From: Paraburkholderia phenazinium
GTDB taxonomy: Bacteria > Pseudomonadota > Gammaproteobacteria > Burkholderiales > Burkholderiaceae
Assembly (NCBI RefSeq): GCF_900100735.1
Contig: NZ_FNCJ01000007.1
Span: forward strand, 32,581 to 96,580
DNA length: 64,000 bases
Reading direction: 5' to 3'
Shown piece after piece: positions 43,537-51,515 of this stretch. The translations under genes were made by a program, and so were the position numbers. How positions within the stretch are numbered: position 1 is the stretch's first letter; each line of letters opens with the position of its first letter. Below the pieces are notes generated by a model. The model worked only from the letters and a program-made list of their open reading frames with translations. It was not told where the DNA came from and ran no database searches.

Positions 43537-44205
43537 TTAGTCAGTTTGACCGTATCGAGGTTTCTGGGTAATGGCGCGCTCAGCGGTCCATCCCATTTGA
43601 AGGCGGCAATGGATAAGGCCGCGCCGGAATCCGCGCCGGTCTTCCCATTGAGCCACCGTTAAAGTCTCGCCATTGAAATCGAGCATCCGGCTCGATCGGC
43701 GGTTGTTGGCCTGCTCTTTCTTTGTGGCCCAGCGGACATTACCCGGCTCGTAGTTGCCGTCGTTGTTTGGATAACGGTCAAGCGTTAGTCCCTTCTGCGG
43801 CGGGAGGCCGACATCTGCGAGGAAGTTTTCAAACGTCATCCAGCGATCACAGACCTTGACGCCACGGGCGCCATAATCCATGTAAGCCTTGCATTGCGCA
43901 TCATTGCAGCGCTGGAGCATGCTCATCCATGTGTTGTGGATGGGCGTATGCGACATGCCGTGCTGGAGAGATGCGGCCTTTGCTCGCTCTTTTTGAAGGC
44001 AACCGCAAGACTGTGTCATCCCTCTCCGGAGATTCTGCGATCCCACTATCGCCGCAGCGCCACAATCGCATGCACACTCATAAAAGAGTTTTTCTATTCC
44101 CGGCTTACGGTGCGGCCTAATGGCGGTAAGCCGCCCGAACTTCTGCCCCGCAAGCTCAATCCGGTTAGACGCTTTTACTCCAGTGACCACGCCTTTTGCT
44201 GTCAT
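43537..44205 (-). CDS. HNH endonuclease with C-terminal HTH-like repeat
   Basis: 222 residues. N-terminal zinc-binding ACDCGAAAIV and QSCGCLQKE; middle with YGARGVKVCDRWMTFENFLAD; core LDRYPNNDGNYEPGNVRWAT, the signature of a phage homing-endonuclease family; C-terminal DNA-binding repeat (NGETLTVAQWEDRRGF). Closely resembles 56405-57283. It is inserted between portal and terminase. Confidence 0.85.
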   Translation of the reverse strand: MTAKGVVTGVKASNRIELAGQKFGRLTAIRPHRKPGIEKLFYECACDCGAAAIVGSQNLRRGMTQSCGCLQKERAKAASLQHGMSHTPIHNTWMSMLQRCNDAQCKAYMDYGARGVKVCDRWMTFENFLADVGLPPQKGLTLDRYPNNDGNYEPGNVRWATKKEQANNRRSSRMLDFNGETLTVAQWEDRRGFRRGLIHCRLQMGWTAERAITQKPRYGQTD

Positions 44206-44252
44206 CTCAAGCCCCAGTAGTAAGGAGCTAACAGCATACTACAATCTATCTG

Positions 44253-45527
44253 TTAATACCCGTCCGTATCACCCAATGATATAGCTATGCTGTAACAGAA
44301 GGTATCTAAAAGGTCCATGTTGTGGGGCGTCTTCGTCCCCATGCGGAACCCGCAGACCTGAGATACCAGGTGATTGCGTGTTTGCCCCTTGTAGTTCACA
44401 AGCTTGTCGTGCGCATACCGACTGATCTTGACCTCGCCGCGGTGAACGTACCCGCTGACCGACAGCGCGCGGCCTTCCTTGCCAAGATCAGTCAACTTAC
44501 TGTCGATCGGATAGAAGGGCAGACTGCGTCGCGCCGCCTGTTGCAGCAGTACGATGCCCGATGCTTTATCTTCGATCCACGCGCCGACGTTGCCTTGCCG
44601 CGCCTTGGTTTGGATTGCCAGTTCCTCACAGCGTTGATTGACGCTTGGAAGCCAGCTCTCGAGCAGTGATCCCTCTATCTGGAGAAGATCCCAATCAAGA
44701 ATGATGAGAGGGTGGCCTGCATATTTGCTTTTGGCGCAATAGATGACCGCAGTCCCATCGTGCTCGAGACCGTCTTTGAGGGCGGTGTCGATGACCGCGA
44801 ATATCTGATCCGTCTTGACCGGATAGTCGACCGGTTGGCCATCTTCGAGAAGACTAAGCTCAGAGAAGAATGCCGAGCCGCGCCAGTCCACAAAATCAGC
44901 GAGGTATTCCTGCTGGTAGACCAGCGGCGGGTAGTCATGAATCAGCTTCGCGACAACATCCGGGTCCAGGTGCGGATTGGATGCGGTCGGGGCGTGATAC
45001 TCGACCCAGCCTTCAACAGGATTGGTGCATGCCTCGTAGAAATAGTTGTCAGGGTCGATGCCTTTCGGCGTACCGGCCATGATGATCGAGCCGTTATAGT
45101 CCAGCAGCGTTGGACGTATCGACTGATCGATGATCTCTTTCAGGCCCTTCGCCTTGAGGCTCGCCTCGTCAACGATGACCTTGTGATACTTGCGTGACCG
45201 GCCGGCGTTCTCATCCTCCAGCGTCCAGAACTCAACCAGCCCGCCCGTGTTGAGCTGGATAAGCTGGTCGATCTTGGACTTGGACTGAATGACCGGCTTG
45301 AGCGTATGGATTAGGTTCCCATACGTCGGCGCATTCAGCTTGTACTTCGGGCCGAGCCAGCCGACGCGCTCGCCATTGAACGCCCACTTCGCAGCGCACC
45401 GCTCAAGCAAACTAGTTTTCCCGAAGCGTCGACCGCAGCGGATCACTACCTTCTTATGCTGCTTGAACCCTTGGGCGATCTCGATCTGGCGCTCGTGAAG
45501 CTTCTGCAGCTTGACGGATTCCTTCAT
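44253..45527 (-). CDS. terL: Terminase large subunit
   Basis: 424 residues. ATPase: Walker A CGRRFGKTS at 31-39 and Walker B KVIVDEA with Asp120-Glu121. Nuclease part: FAVIDTALKDG near 240 gives the first metal-binding Asp, and WIEDKASG and DLLDTFCYSIA give the others. It drives DNA into the prohead and cuts at headful or cos. It overlaps the small subunit gene by ATGA. Confidence 0.95.
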   Translation of the reverse strand: MKESVKLQKLHERQIEIAQGFKQHKKVVIRCGRRFGKTSLLERCAAKWAFNGERVGWLGPKYKLNAPTYGNLIHTLKPVIQSKSKIDQLIQLNTGGLVEFWTLEDENAGRSRKYHKVIVDEASLKAKGLKEIIDQSIRPTLLDYNGSIIMAGTPKGIDPDNYFYEACTNPVEGWVEYHAPTASNPHLDPDVVAKLIHDYPPLVYQQEYLADFVDWRGSAFFSELSLLEDGQPVDYPVKTDQIFAVIDTALKDGLEHDGTAVIYCAKSKYAGHPLIILDWDLLQIEGSLLESWLPSVNQRCEELAIQTKARQGNVGAWIEDKASGIVLLQQAARRSLPFYPIDSKLTDLGKEGRALSVSGYVHRGEVKISRYAHDKLVNYKGQTRNHLVSQVCGFRMGTKTPHNMDLLDTFCYSIAISLGDTDGY

Positions 45528-45949
45528 ACATCTGGATCCGGGTCGGCAAGTTTGGGAGTCTGTTCGTCGTCGGCCCTAATCCGAGCCGCAAACATACCGC
45601 CAGCCTCTTTCGCCGCCTGCTCAATGAGTTGCGCAGCCATTGCGTAATTGCCGCGGCGCGATGTCTTCTCGTACATGCCTTGAAGCGCACGCAGGCGGAA
45701 AGACTGGTTGGCTATCGGAATGGCTGCAGTGTTGGCAAGGAAGGTCTTACGCGTTTCATGGAAAATCGCCTGCCATTTCTTCGCGAGCCCGCGCGTTGTC
45801 TTCTTCGTGGGGTCATACGATGCGATCTGCTGACGCGTCAATTCCAGGCCGAATTCTTCCTTAACCGCCTCAGAAACCTGTGTGGGAGTATCAAAGCATG
45901 CCAGCGCTTGCACGATGAACGCTTTCACGTCCTCCGTGAGCGTTGCCAT
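45524..45949 (-). CDS. terS: Terminase small subunit (DUF2280)
   Basis: 141 residues matching DUF2280: an HTH-like N-terminus (ALACFDTPTQVSEAVKEEFG, then LTRQQIASYDPTKK) and a helical middle (AIFHETRKTFLANTAAIPIANQ). Small terminases bind the packaging site and hand DNA to TerL, encoded directly after it. Confidence 0.9.
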   Translation of the reverse strand: MATLTEDVKAFIVQALACFDTPTQVSEAVKEEFGLELTRQQIASYDPTKKTTRGLAKKWQAIFHETRKTFLANTAAIPIANQSFRLRALQGMYEKTSRRGNYAMAAQLIEQAAKEAGGMFAARIRADDEQTPKLADPDPDV

Positions 45950-45977
45950 TTTTCATTCCGTAAGAGGTGAGTAAGGG

Positions 45978-46199
45978 CTATGCGGCGATCACCGGCTGAC
46001 CATTCCTGCGAAACCATTCGTCCCAAATAGAATCAGGATCTCCGCCCAATTCCCGAATCTTCTCGGACATCAGGCCGATGATTTCGCTTCGCTGACGAGC
46101 GGCTAACTTGTGAACTTCGATGTCATCCGGAGACATGTAAGCTTCCGCCAAAACTAACGGCGCCTCATATGTCACGCCATCAATGCGCTTTTGTCCCAT
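45978..46199 (-). CDS. Hypothetical phage protein
   Basis: 73 residues from the ATG at 46199 (GAAGAGAA upstream). Acidic and helical (SEIIGLMSEKIRELGGDPDS). No motif. It precedes the small terminase by 28 bases in the same direction, as small accessory genes often do. The longer frame to 46349 has no ribosome-binding site and overlaps the gene upstream. Confidence 0.6.
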   Translation of the reverse strand: MGQKRIDGVTYEAPLVLAEAYMSPDDIEVHKLAARQRSEIIGLMSEKIRELGGDPDSIWDEWFRRNGQPVIAA

Positions 46200-46218
46200 G
46201 ACATTCTCTTCGTAAAAG

Positions 46219-46449
46219 TTATTCGCCCTCAGGATCGACCGTATCGAAGATGTCCGGCATATCGCGCAGGAGGATCGACAACTGAGCCGTGGTCGGAGCA
46301 ACCGTGATCTTCCAGCGCAGAGGACTGATGTGCTCAGGGCAACTCTCATCCCATGCGACGACGCCCTTGGTCATCTCGACTTCAAGGCCCTGGATTGTGG
46401 TTAATCCCATGTCGCCGCTGTTCCGGTATGTCTTTGTCAGATCCGTCAT
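46219..46449 (-). CDS. Hypothetical phage protein
   Basis: 76 residues from the ATG at 46449, which overlaps the metallopeptidase stop by ATGA. Mixed alpha/beta (TTIQGLEVEMTKGVVAWDES), acidic end. No family recognised. It lies in the run leading to the terminase genes and is translationally coupled to the peptidase. Confidence 0.6.
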   Translation of the reverse strand: MTDLTKTYRNSGDMGLTTIQGLEVEMTKGVVAWDESCPEHISPLRWKITVAPTTAQLSILLRDMPDIFDTVDPEGE

Positions 46450-47108
46450 GCCGCCCTCAATAAACAAGTCCCGCACATCCGCGCAATATCCACATTTCCG
46501 ATCTCCGGCGCACGCTTTGCCGCCTCAACGAGAGCAGCCGTTTTGCCCGCAGCGGCGCCGACTCCATACCTGCGAACAATGCCAACGAACTCCTCGACGT
46601 CGTGTGATTGGATGCCGATCTTGGGGAGACCGTCTTTGGTGAAGGCCGGTTGGTCGAACTCATCGGGCTTGTGTGCGATGTGAAAGAGTTCGTGTTCGAT
46701 GAGCGCACAGAACTCAATGTCGGAGCACTCCCGCGCGTAATTGGCGTCAAGCGTAATCAGGTAGGCCGGGACTCGCCCGAACCATTCCTTCATCTGCTGT
46801 TCCTGCCGGCCCTTCTGCCACGCTCCACAACGGAAGGTGACTTCCTCGCATTGTCCGACCACCCTGCGCATCTGGCGTTTGTTCTCGACTGCAGCCCAGA
46901 GGTATTCGATGTCGGCGTAGTGGAGATGTTTGTGATCCTCGTTATAGAGCGGTGAGGATTCATCCATCAGGGTCTTGGCTACCCACTCGGCGAGGCCATC
47001 GGCCGGCACGAAGTGTTTTGTCCAGTTGCTCTCGTCGAAGAGGATTTCTGGCGGAGCAGGGCGCAATGGAGAAATATTCTCGACGCTTTCCCGTTTCTTG
47101 CGTGGCAT
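46446..47108 (-). CDS. Putative phage metallopeptidase
   Basis: 220 residues from the ATG at 47108; the open frame upstream runs into the tRNA-like gene. It contains the zinc-protease motif HELFH (HExxH) followed by IAHKP and DEF, matching the PhageMetallopep family found next to terminase genes. The N-terminus is basic (PRKKRESV). The function in the virus is unknown. Confidence 0.78.
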   Translation of the reverse strand: MPRKKRESVENISPLRPAPPEILFDESNWTKHFVPADGLAEWVAKTLMDESSPLYNEDHKHLHYADIEYLWAAVENKRQMRRVVGQCEEVTFRCGAWQKGRQEQQMKEWFGRVPAYLITLDANYARECSDIEFCALIEHELFHIAHKPDEFDQPAFTKDGLPKIGIQSHDVEEFVGIVRRYGVGAAAGKTAALVEAAKRAPEIGNVDIARMCGTCLLRAA

Positions 47109-47166
47109 TCGTTTCTTCCAGGGGCGCAAAGTGCCGGAAGAATTCACTTCTTCCATCCAAAACAGG

Positions 47167-47263
47167 TCGTCCCGGCTGGATTCGAACCAGCGACCGGCTA
47201 AGCGGAGCAAAGGAACTCACTTCCAGTGCTCTGCACCCTCTCTACCAACTGAGCTACGGGACA
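47167..47263 (-). tRNA. tRNA-like gene, anticodon uncertain, possibly degenerate
   Basis: On the minus strand the acceptor TGTCCCG pairs with CGGGACG (one G-U), the D arm is GCTC-AGTTGGTA-GAG and the T arm GCTGG-TTCGAAT-CCAGC is perfect. The anticodon region is too long: about 44 nt separate the D and T arms where 20-25 are usual. The best class II reading gives a weak stem around CTGGAAG (anticodon GGA, Ser). Another fold forms GAGCA/TGCTC and GGAA/TTCC stems. CCA is not encoded (ACCT). It may be a decayed or insertion-bearing phage tRNA. Confidence 0.6.
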
Positions 47264-47364
47264 ATATAAAAGCGCCGCCGAAGCAGCGAACTCGGTGAGG
47301 GCCGAGGAGGAGAATAGAGCCGCCCGGGTGTGCTCTGCGTAGCCGTCCTACGCGTGACGGCAAA

Positions 47365-47475
47365 TCAATCCGGCAGCAGCCAATCACCCCAAGCCACCCA
47401 GGCACTGGCCGCGGCAAGGTGGAATTGCGCTATTGCAGCAGCGCAGGCGGCGAGGTATTCGGCGATGGGGATCAT
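47365..47475 (-). CDS. 36-residue hypothetical peptide
   Basis: ATG at 47475, three bases after the stop of the zinc-ribbon gene. The peptide is Ala/Trp-rich (EYLAACAAAIAQFHLAAASA, then WVAWGDWLLPD) and could be a membrane-active helix. The close spacing suggests translational coupling. No family is known to me. Confidence 0.45.
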   Translation of the reverse strand: MIPIAEYLAACAAAIAQFHLAAASAWVAWGDWLLPD

Positions 47476-47478
47476 GAT

Positions 47479-47730
47479 TTAGGCCGGTGCGCCCGCAGTG
47501 GAGCAACTGAAGCCAGCCAGCCTAGTAGGGCAACTGCCGAAATTCGGGCAGACGTACCCAATAGGGGAGCCCAACTCAATATTGCATTTAGAACAGCGCG
47601 GCTTAGCGCCCATCGTTGGCATGATTGGCCAGGTAATCGGTGGGGTAGGCACCTCGCCATTGCGATGGATGCCCTTTTCAAGGCGATCGACCCGGCGCTC
47701 AAGCTCGGCAATCTTCTCAGCGTCGGTCAT
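47479..47730 (-). CDS. Small coiled-coil zinc-ribbon protein
   Basis: 83 residues from the ATG at 47730. An N-terminal coiled coil (DAEKIAELERRVDRLEKGI) is joined to a zinc ribbon CSKCNIEL and CPNFGSCPT. Start and upstream stop overlap as TGATG. Function unknown; such small coiled-coil/zinc proteins are common in phage early regions. Confidence 0.65.
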   Translation of the reverse strand: MTDAEKIAELERRVDRLEKGIHRNGEVPTPPITWPIMPTMGAKPRCSKCNIELGSPIGYVCPNFGSCPTRLAGFSCSTAGAPA

Positions 47731-47855
47731 CACAGCACCATCCTTCGGAGAGCATCCAGCCGCGCCACAAGCGACGCCTTCAGCGCCTCGTCAATCCTCA
47801 TGCGCTGGATGTCCGCTTCGAGGCTGTCGATCAGTTGCTGGGCTTCGAGGTTCAT
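47730..47855 (-). CDS. 41-residue helical peptide
   Basis: ATG at 47855 overlapping the upstream stop by ATGA; stop overlaps the next ATG as TGATG. The peptide is one amphipathic helix (NLEAQQLIDSLEADIQRMRI and ALKASLVARLDALRRM). The perfect overlap on both sides argues that it is a real gene. Confidence 0.6.
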   Translation of the reverse strand: MNLEAQQLIDSLEADIQRMRIDEALKASLVARLDALRRMVL

Positions 47856-48136
47856 TTCTTGGCCCGTTCCGCATCGAGCTCATCCTGATCCATATCGGCA
47901 ATCGAGGTGATGAAGCCGCCAGGGACGAGCGCATTGGCTGAGATCTTCGCTGCCAGCACGTCACGCGCCCATGCGAGCGCCTTGGTGTTGTGCTCGCGGC
48001 ACGTACCACCACTGGCGAACTGGAAGCCGTCCACGGTGATTTCAACGCCGCGCGAGGTGTGGTCGATCGTGATGCGGCCGAACTTCTCCAGATCGGAGTA
48101 ATCCAGATCGGTTGCTTTCAGAATCATTCCGCTCAT
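47852..48136 (-). CDS. Hypothetical phage protein
   Basis: 94 residues. Mixed alpha/beta, with ITIDHTSRGVEITVDGFQFA and an acidic end (DMDQDELDAERAKK). No motif. Both ends overlap neighbouring genes by four bases, placing it firmly in a translationally coupled run. Confidence 0.65.
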   Translation of the reverse strand: MSGMILKATDLDYSDLEKFGRITIDHTSRGVEITVDGFQFASGGTCREHNTKALAWARDVLAAKISANALVPGGFITSIADMDQDELDAERAKK

Positions 48137-48369
48137 TTAAACAATTCCTCTAACGCCATCCATGCCGCACTGCGTTTGCGCGGTTGCCCTTCTTCTGCCA
48201 ACCATTGTTCTAGTGGCTTGTGGGGTGGGGTGGGTTCGCTTTCCCATCGACGCGGATATTCGGGTAATGGGCTGTTCTGGACTGGCTGGCGTTCCTGGCG
48301 ACGTTCGCGGGCCTGCTTGGCGGCGAGAATATCCATCGGATCGCCGTACAAGTGCGAGGAGAGAGCCAT
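48133..48369 (-). CDS. Hypothetical phage protein
   Basis: 78 residues from the ATG at 48369; the frame is open to 48387 inside the terminator. Rich in Pro/Glu/Arg/Trp (ILAAKQARERRQERQPVQNS) and hydrophilic. It opens the run of small genes below a terminator and probably has its own promoter in the 190-bp gap upstream. Function unknown. Confidence 0.6.
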   Translation of the reverse strand: MALSSHLYGDPMDILAAKQARERRQERQPVQNSPLPEYPRRWESEPTPPHKPLEQWLAEEGQPRKRSAAWMALEELFK

Positions 48370-48385
48370 GGCATGCCTGAAACGC

Positions 48386-48413
48386 AAAAACCCGCCGGGT
48401 GAGGGCGGGTTCG
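48386..48413 (-). terminator. Terminator between the AAA ATPase and the late small genes
   Basis: Minus strand AACCCGCC-CTCACCC-GGCGGGTT followed by TTT. It separates the early/middle leftward operon from downstream genes. Confidence 0.85.
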
Positions 48414-48600
48414 GGGAAATTTCGGGAAAGCTTCGCCATCGAAGGGCGATTTTTGCGATGTTATCTAGGGCTCTTGGCTGGTTGCTCCGGGATCACCGCG
48501 ACGTGCGCGACAACCTTATGGTCCGGACCTGGCTTCAAGTCAATATTAGGATTCGCTGCCGGATAGTATATGACGAAAGTTAGGTGTATACAACAATTAT

Positions 48601-49842
48601 TTATGCTGCTTCTTTCGCCACCAAATCGGAGCGTGCTGCCTGCCAGTCGTCAGGGTGAACCATGAACGCGGCCTGCATGGCAGCGGGCGAGACGGGTTCG
48701 GGCAATGCAGCAAATCCGCAATCGCCGTAGAACCGGCTCGCCATCACAACCTGTTCGCGCGCTTCCAGTTTTTCGAACCGCTCATGCACATCAGCCCGGC
48801 CGGGGCGAATCAGCGCGGCGTCCAGATGCTCGGCGAAATTGGTCGTCATGATGAAAATGCGGCCATCAGGTGTCGTGATTCCATCCAGTGCGTTGAGCAA
48901 TCCTGCTTTGGTAACGCCCTGCGATTCCTTCTCGGGCTCTTTCGGGTCTTTCTCGACGGCGCGGATCTTGGTCGCCTGGGCGCAGTCGATATCCTCAATC
49001 AGGACAATCGCATTGGATGGGGCCTCAGTGATCGCGGAGAACAGCGCGTCATCGTCGTCAACCGATCCAAGATTGAGAACGCATACCGGGCGACGCACGT
49101 GGCCCGCCAAGGCGAGAACGATGGATGTCTTGCCGGTTCCCGGTGGCCCGGAGAACAGGTAGCCGCGACGGTAGGGAATACCGCGCGATTCGTACCATTC
49201 CCGCGATTCCATGAACCATGCGAGGTCAGCCAGGATTCGGTCCATCTGCCCAGCCTTCAGGGTCAGCGTGTCGATGCGGCGCGGTGTGCGGCCTCGGATC
49301 GTGTTCCAGTAACCATTCCAGATGCGGAGCGACACCAGCGAGCTTTGCATCGTGATGTCGTGCGCCTCTGCCACCAGGGAACGCAGGATCGCCTGTGAGC
49401 GTCCGAATGTGCGGAAGTGGATCTTTTCGATGGGGCGCATGTTGGACTTGTTGCCACCCGGCTTGTCGCCTTCCTCTCGGTTGATGAAGAGAATACGCCG
49501 ACGCCAGATGAACCAGTGCGGCCCCACGCCCGGAGCCAGAAAATAGGCGGGCATCGAATCCGATTGACCCGGCGACATAATGGAGTTGTTGTCGGCCGGC
49601 GAGCGCAGTGTAACCTTGTGCGTCTTGCGTGCGTACGGTTGCGCCGACAGCCAGCGATCAATCCACGCGAATGTCGGGTCCATGTTCGACACCGTCAATT
49701 CGACAGTAAGCGAGCGAAGCAGCGCGCCGCCGATCATCGCGGGAATCTGGCGCAGTTGGTAAGCGATGCCGCCTAAGACTGTTGCCGTACCGAGGCCGGC
49801 GACGATGGGATTGCGCAGGGTTGAGGCGATAAGATCAATCAC
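48601..49842 (-). CDS. BCS1-like AAA ATPase
   Basis: 413 residues. A membrane helix near the N-terminus (IVAGLGTATVLGGIAYQL) is followed by a BCS1_N-like domain (about 40-190: LTVELTVSNMDPTFAWIDRW, FGRSQAILRSLVAEAH) and a classical AAA module: Walker A GPPGTGKT at 232-239, Walker B IVLIEDID at 279-286, sensor Asn335 and RPGRAD at 346-351. Mitochondrial BCS1 moves the folded Rieske protein across a membrane. The role of a phage version is unknown; membrane remodelling, defence or replication support are possible. It overlaps the upstream gene by ATGA. Confidence 0.85.
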   Translation of the reverse strand: MIDLIASTLRNPIVAGLGTATVLGGIAYQLRQIPAMIGGALLRSLTVELTVSNMDPTFAWIDRWLSAQPYARKTHKVTLRSPADNNSIMSPGQSDSMPAYFLAPGVGPHWFIWRRRILFINREEGDKPGGNKSNMRPIEKIHFRTFGRSQAILRSLVAEAHDITMQSSLVSLRIWNGYWNTIRGRTPRRIDTLTLKAGQMDRILADLAWFMESREWYESRGIPYRRGYLFSGPPGTGKTSIVLALAGHVRRPVCVLNLGSVDDDDALFSAITEAPSNAIVLIEDIDCAQATKIRAVEKDPKEPEKESQGVTKAGLLNALDGITTPDGRIFIMTTNFAEHLDAALIRPGRADVHERFEKLEAREQVVMASRFYGDCGFAALPEPVSPAAMQAAFMVHPDDWQAARSDLVAKEAA

Positions 49843-50381
49843 ACAACCTCCGCCGCTTCTTCCATCACCCCAAAAGCCTTCATCGCGCCGACTCTATGCG
49901 AGGACACAGCGCCGCGAAGGCATTCGAGAACGATTTCATAATCACTTTCATGCTTCTTCCATGAACCGGCCGCCAGGTTTGCCATGTGTGCGCGCTCGAA
50001 TTCCGTATGCTGATGCAACCCGGTTCCGTTGCATTTGGTGCACTCGTTGATGACGCCATGCTTGTTGGTCACGATCCCGCGCCCCCCGCACTTGCGGCAA
50101 TTGTCTGCAAGCCACTCCCTCACTGCCGTATGGCAAAGCGCCTTCAGCACATTCCGCTTGCGACGCTCATAGAACCGCTCGCCCAGCAGGAATACGCAGC
50201 GACCGTAGACCGTGTGATCGTGTGCCCATTTCAGGCGCTCAAGTAGCGAACCTAGCTTATCGCCAGACAGGCCCCGTGCTGCAATGTAATCGGCGTCGGT
50301 CGGGCCGGTGTCGCGCCATCGGAGATCGCCCGAGTTAATCGCCCGCGCTTCACGTCGTCGGAAACCACTGAAACTTGCCAT
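49839..50381 (-). CDS. Zinc-finger protein, possible late antiterminator (Q-like)
   Basis: 180 residues from the ATG at 50381. Two CxxCxGxG motifs (CRKCGGRG and CTKCNGTG) form a DnaJ-like zinc finger near residue 115. Some phage Q-type antitermination proteins carry this finger, and the gene occupies the right place: last part of the early leftward operon, ahead of late genes broken up by terminators. The identification as an antiterminator is inference; DnaJ-type chaperone adaptors carry similar fingers. Confidence 0.55.
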   Translation of the reverse strand: MASFSGFRRREARAINSGDLRWRDTGPTDADYIAARGLSGDKLGSLLERLKWAHDHTVYGRCVFLLGERFYERRKRNVLKALCHTAVREWLADNCRKCGGRGIVTNKHGVINECTKCNGTGLHQHTEFERAHMANLAAGSWKKHESDYEIVLECLRGAVSSHRVGAMKAFGVMEEAAEVV

Positions 50382-50457
50382 GTGTCGCTCCGAATTGATG
50401 CCGGATATCATACCGGATATGTCGTTAGGAGTCCATCGTAAATGCTTGAATCTACAG

Positions 50458-50661
50458 CTAATCCTGCGTAGAGCCATCATGCACATCGCGCGGATACGCC
50501 GCCTCTACTCCGAATGTTGCAGGATCGGCGTCACGGTGCTTTCTACGGCGATGCAAGGTCGGGGGTAGGGCGTGACGTGCATAGAGCCACACATCCACCA
50601 AGACCATGAATGTTCCCATTGAGATCACGCCAAGCGCCCAGAAGCCGAGTTTCGTCAGCAT
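50458..50661 (-). CDS. Small membrane protein
   Basis: 67 residues with AGAGGGAAG ahead of the ATG at 50661. One N-terminal membrane helix (LTKLGFWALGVISMGTFMVL and V/D following) and a basic, hydrophilic tail. No family recognised. It overlaps the zinc-ribbon gene by seven bases. Confidence 0.6.
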   Translation of the reverse strand: MLTKLGFWALGVISMGTFMVLVDVWLYARHALPPTLHRRRKHRDADPATFGVEAAYPRDVHDGSTQD

Positions 50662-50846
50662 GATTCTTCCCTCTGCCCACAAGGGCATGGCAGATTGCCG
50701 TACGGATCGGGTTTGGCGCCGCACGATATGCAAATCCGATGCGGTTGAATTGGCCTATAGACGCACCCAAACCAGCCAACTCCGTTTTGGTCGACGATTA
50801 CTCTGCCAAGTCCTATCAGGTCTTCGCGGTTGGTGTCGTGGTTCAT
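50655..50846 (-). CDS. Small zinc-ribbon protein
   Basis: 63 residues. C-terminal CISCGAKP and CPCGQREESC are metal-binding pairs. The N-terminal half is hydrophilic. Overlaps both neighbours (ATGA-type upstream). Phage early-region protein of unknown function. Confidence 0.6.
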   Translation of the reverse strand: MNHDTNREDLIGLGRVIVDQNGVGWFGCVYRPIQPHRICISCGAKPDPYGNLPCPCGQREESC

Positions 50847-51160
50847 TTCGGCTCCTTGGCTCGATGCGCATCGATTTCGATGTTGATGCTTCCCGGCATA
50901 TCAGGTCCACAACTGACGACCGCGGCGTATAGCTGCTCAACGTTGTCTTCGAGAGAGATTGCCCAGCGGTAGCGCTCCGCATCCTCCCTCAACTCACAAA
51001 CCTCCTGATTCATCTCCCCGCAAGCAGTCACGAAGCTGTTAAGTTCGGCGCGCAACCTCCTTACCTCTGCAATAAGCTCAACCACAACACCAGGCGTGAT
51101 GTGCCCGTAGCGGTCTCCGGCGGTGTTGATGCGTTCGATTTGGTCGAGGTCGAGGGTCAT
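50843..51160 (-). CDS. Coiled-coil early protein
   Basis: 105 residues. A coiled coil (ELIAEVRRLRAELNSFVTAC) is followed by REDAERYRWAISLEDNVEQL, a segment typical of Ead/Ea22-like early proteins of lambdoid phages. Overlaps its neighbours by four bases. No catalytic motif. Confidence 0.65.
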   Translation of the reverse strand: MTLDLDQIERINTAGDRYGHITPGVVVELIAEVRRLRAELNSFVTACGEMNQEVCELREDAERYRWAISLEDNVEQLYAAVVSCGPDMPGSINIEIDAHRAKEPK

Positions 51161-51378
51161 TTTCCGACTCGCTCAAACGGATCGGCTGATTCTTGGCAGA
51201 ACGTGCAGACCACACTGATTATCCATACGATTGCCGCGAGCGTGTAGAAAACGCCCCATCCCCAGCCAGGAGCATGCAGGCGGTCAAGCAGCAGCCACCA
51301 TGCAGCGGTAGCGGTGAGCGGCCAGCGCGACGGCAGATTCTTTGCGGAGACGACTTTGATCTTTTTCATGGCGGCCAT
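51157..51378 (-). CDS. Small membrane protein
   Basis: 73 residues from the ATG at 51378 (a second ATG at 51369). Basic N-terminus (KKIKVVSAKNLPSRW), then two hydrophobic Trp-rich segments. Its start overlaps the stop of the 45-residue gene as TAATG. Function unknown. Confidence 0.55.
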   Translation of the reverse strand: MAAMKKIKVVSAKNLPSRWPLTATAAWWLLLDRLHAPGWGWGVFYTLAAIVWIISVVCTFCQESADPFERVGK

Positions 51379-51515
51379 TAGTTGTAGTTGATGGCGAAAT
51401 AAATCACGTAGAACCACGAGAACATCCCGTGCAAGATGGCCCACCAGATGCTGTGCCACTTCGCATAGCTCATAACGATCGCAAGCACAGAGCCGAAACT
51501 GATGCCTTCTTTCAT
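51378..51515 (-). CDS. 45-residue membrane peptide
   Basis: ATG at 51515 in an ATGA overlap with ninG. The peptide has two hydrophobic stretches with many Trp/Tyr (KWHSIWWAILHGMFSWFYVI). Overlaps on both sides support its being expressed. It could be a holin-like or exclusion peptide; nothing decides. Confidence 0.55.
   Translation of the reverse strand: MKEGISFGSVLAIVMSYAKWHSIWWAILHGMFSWFYVIYFAINYN

Noticed and set aside
46952..47298. Plus-strand frames with LDSNQRP-type sequence near 47165-47260
   Set aside because: Translation of a tRNA-like gene; used instead as support for the tRNA-like call.
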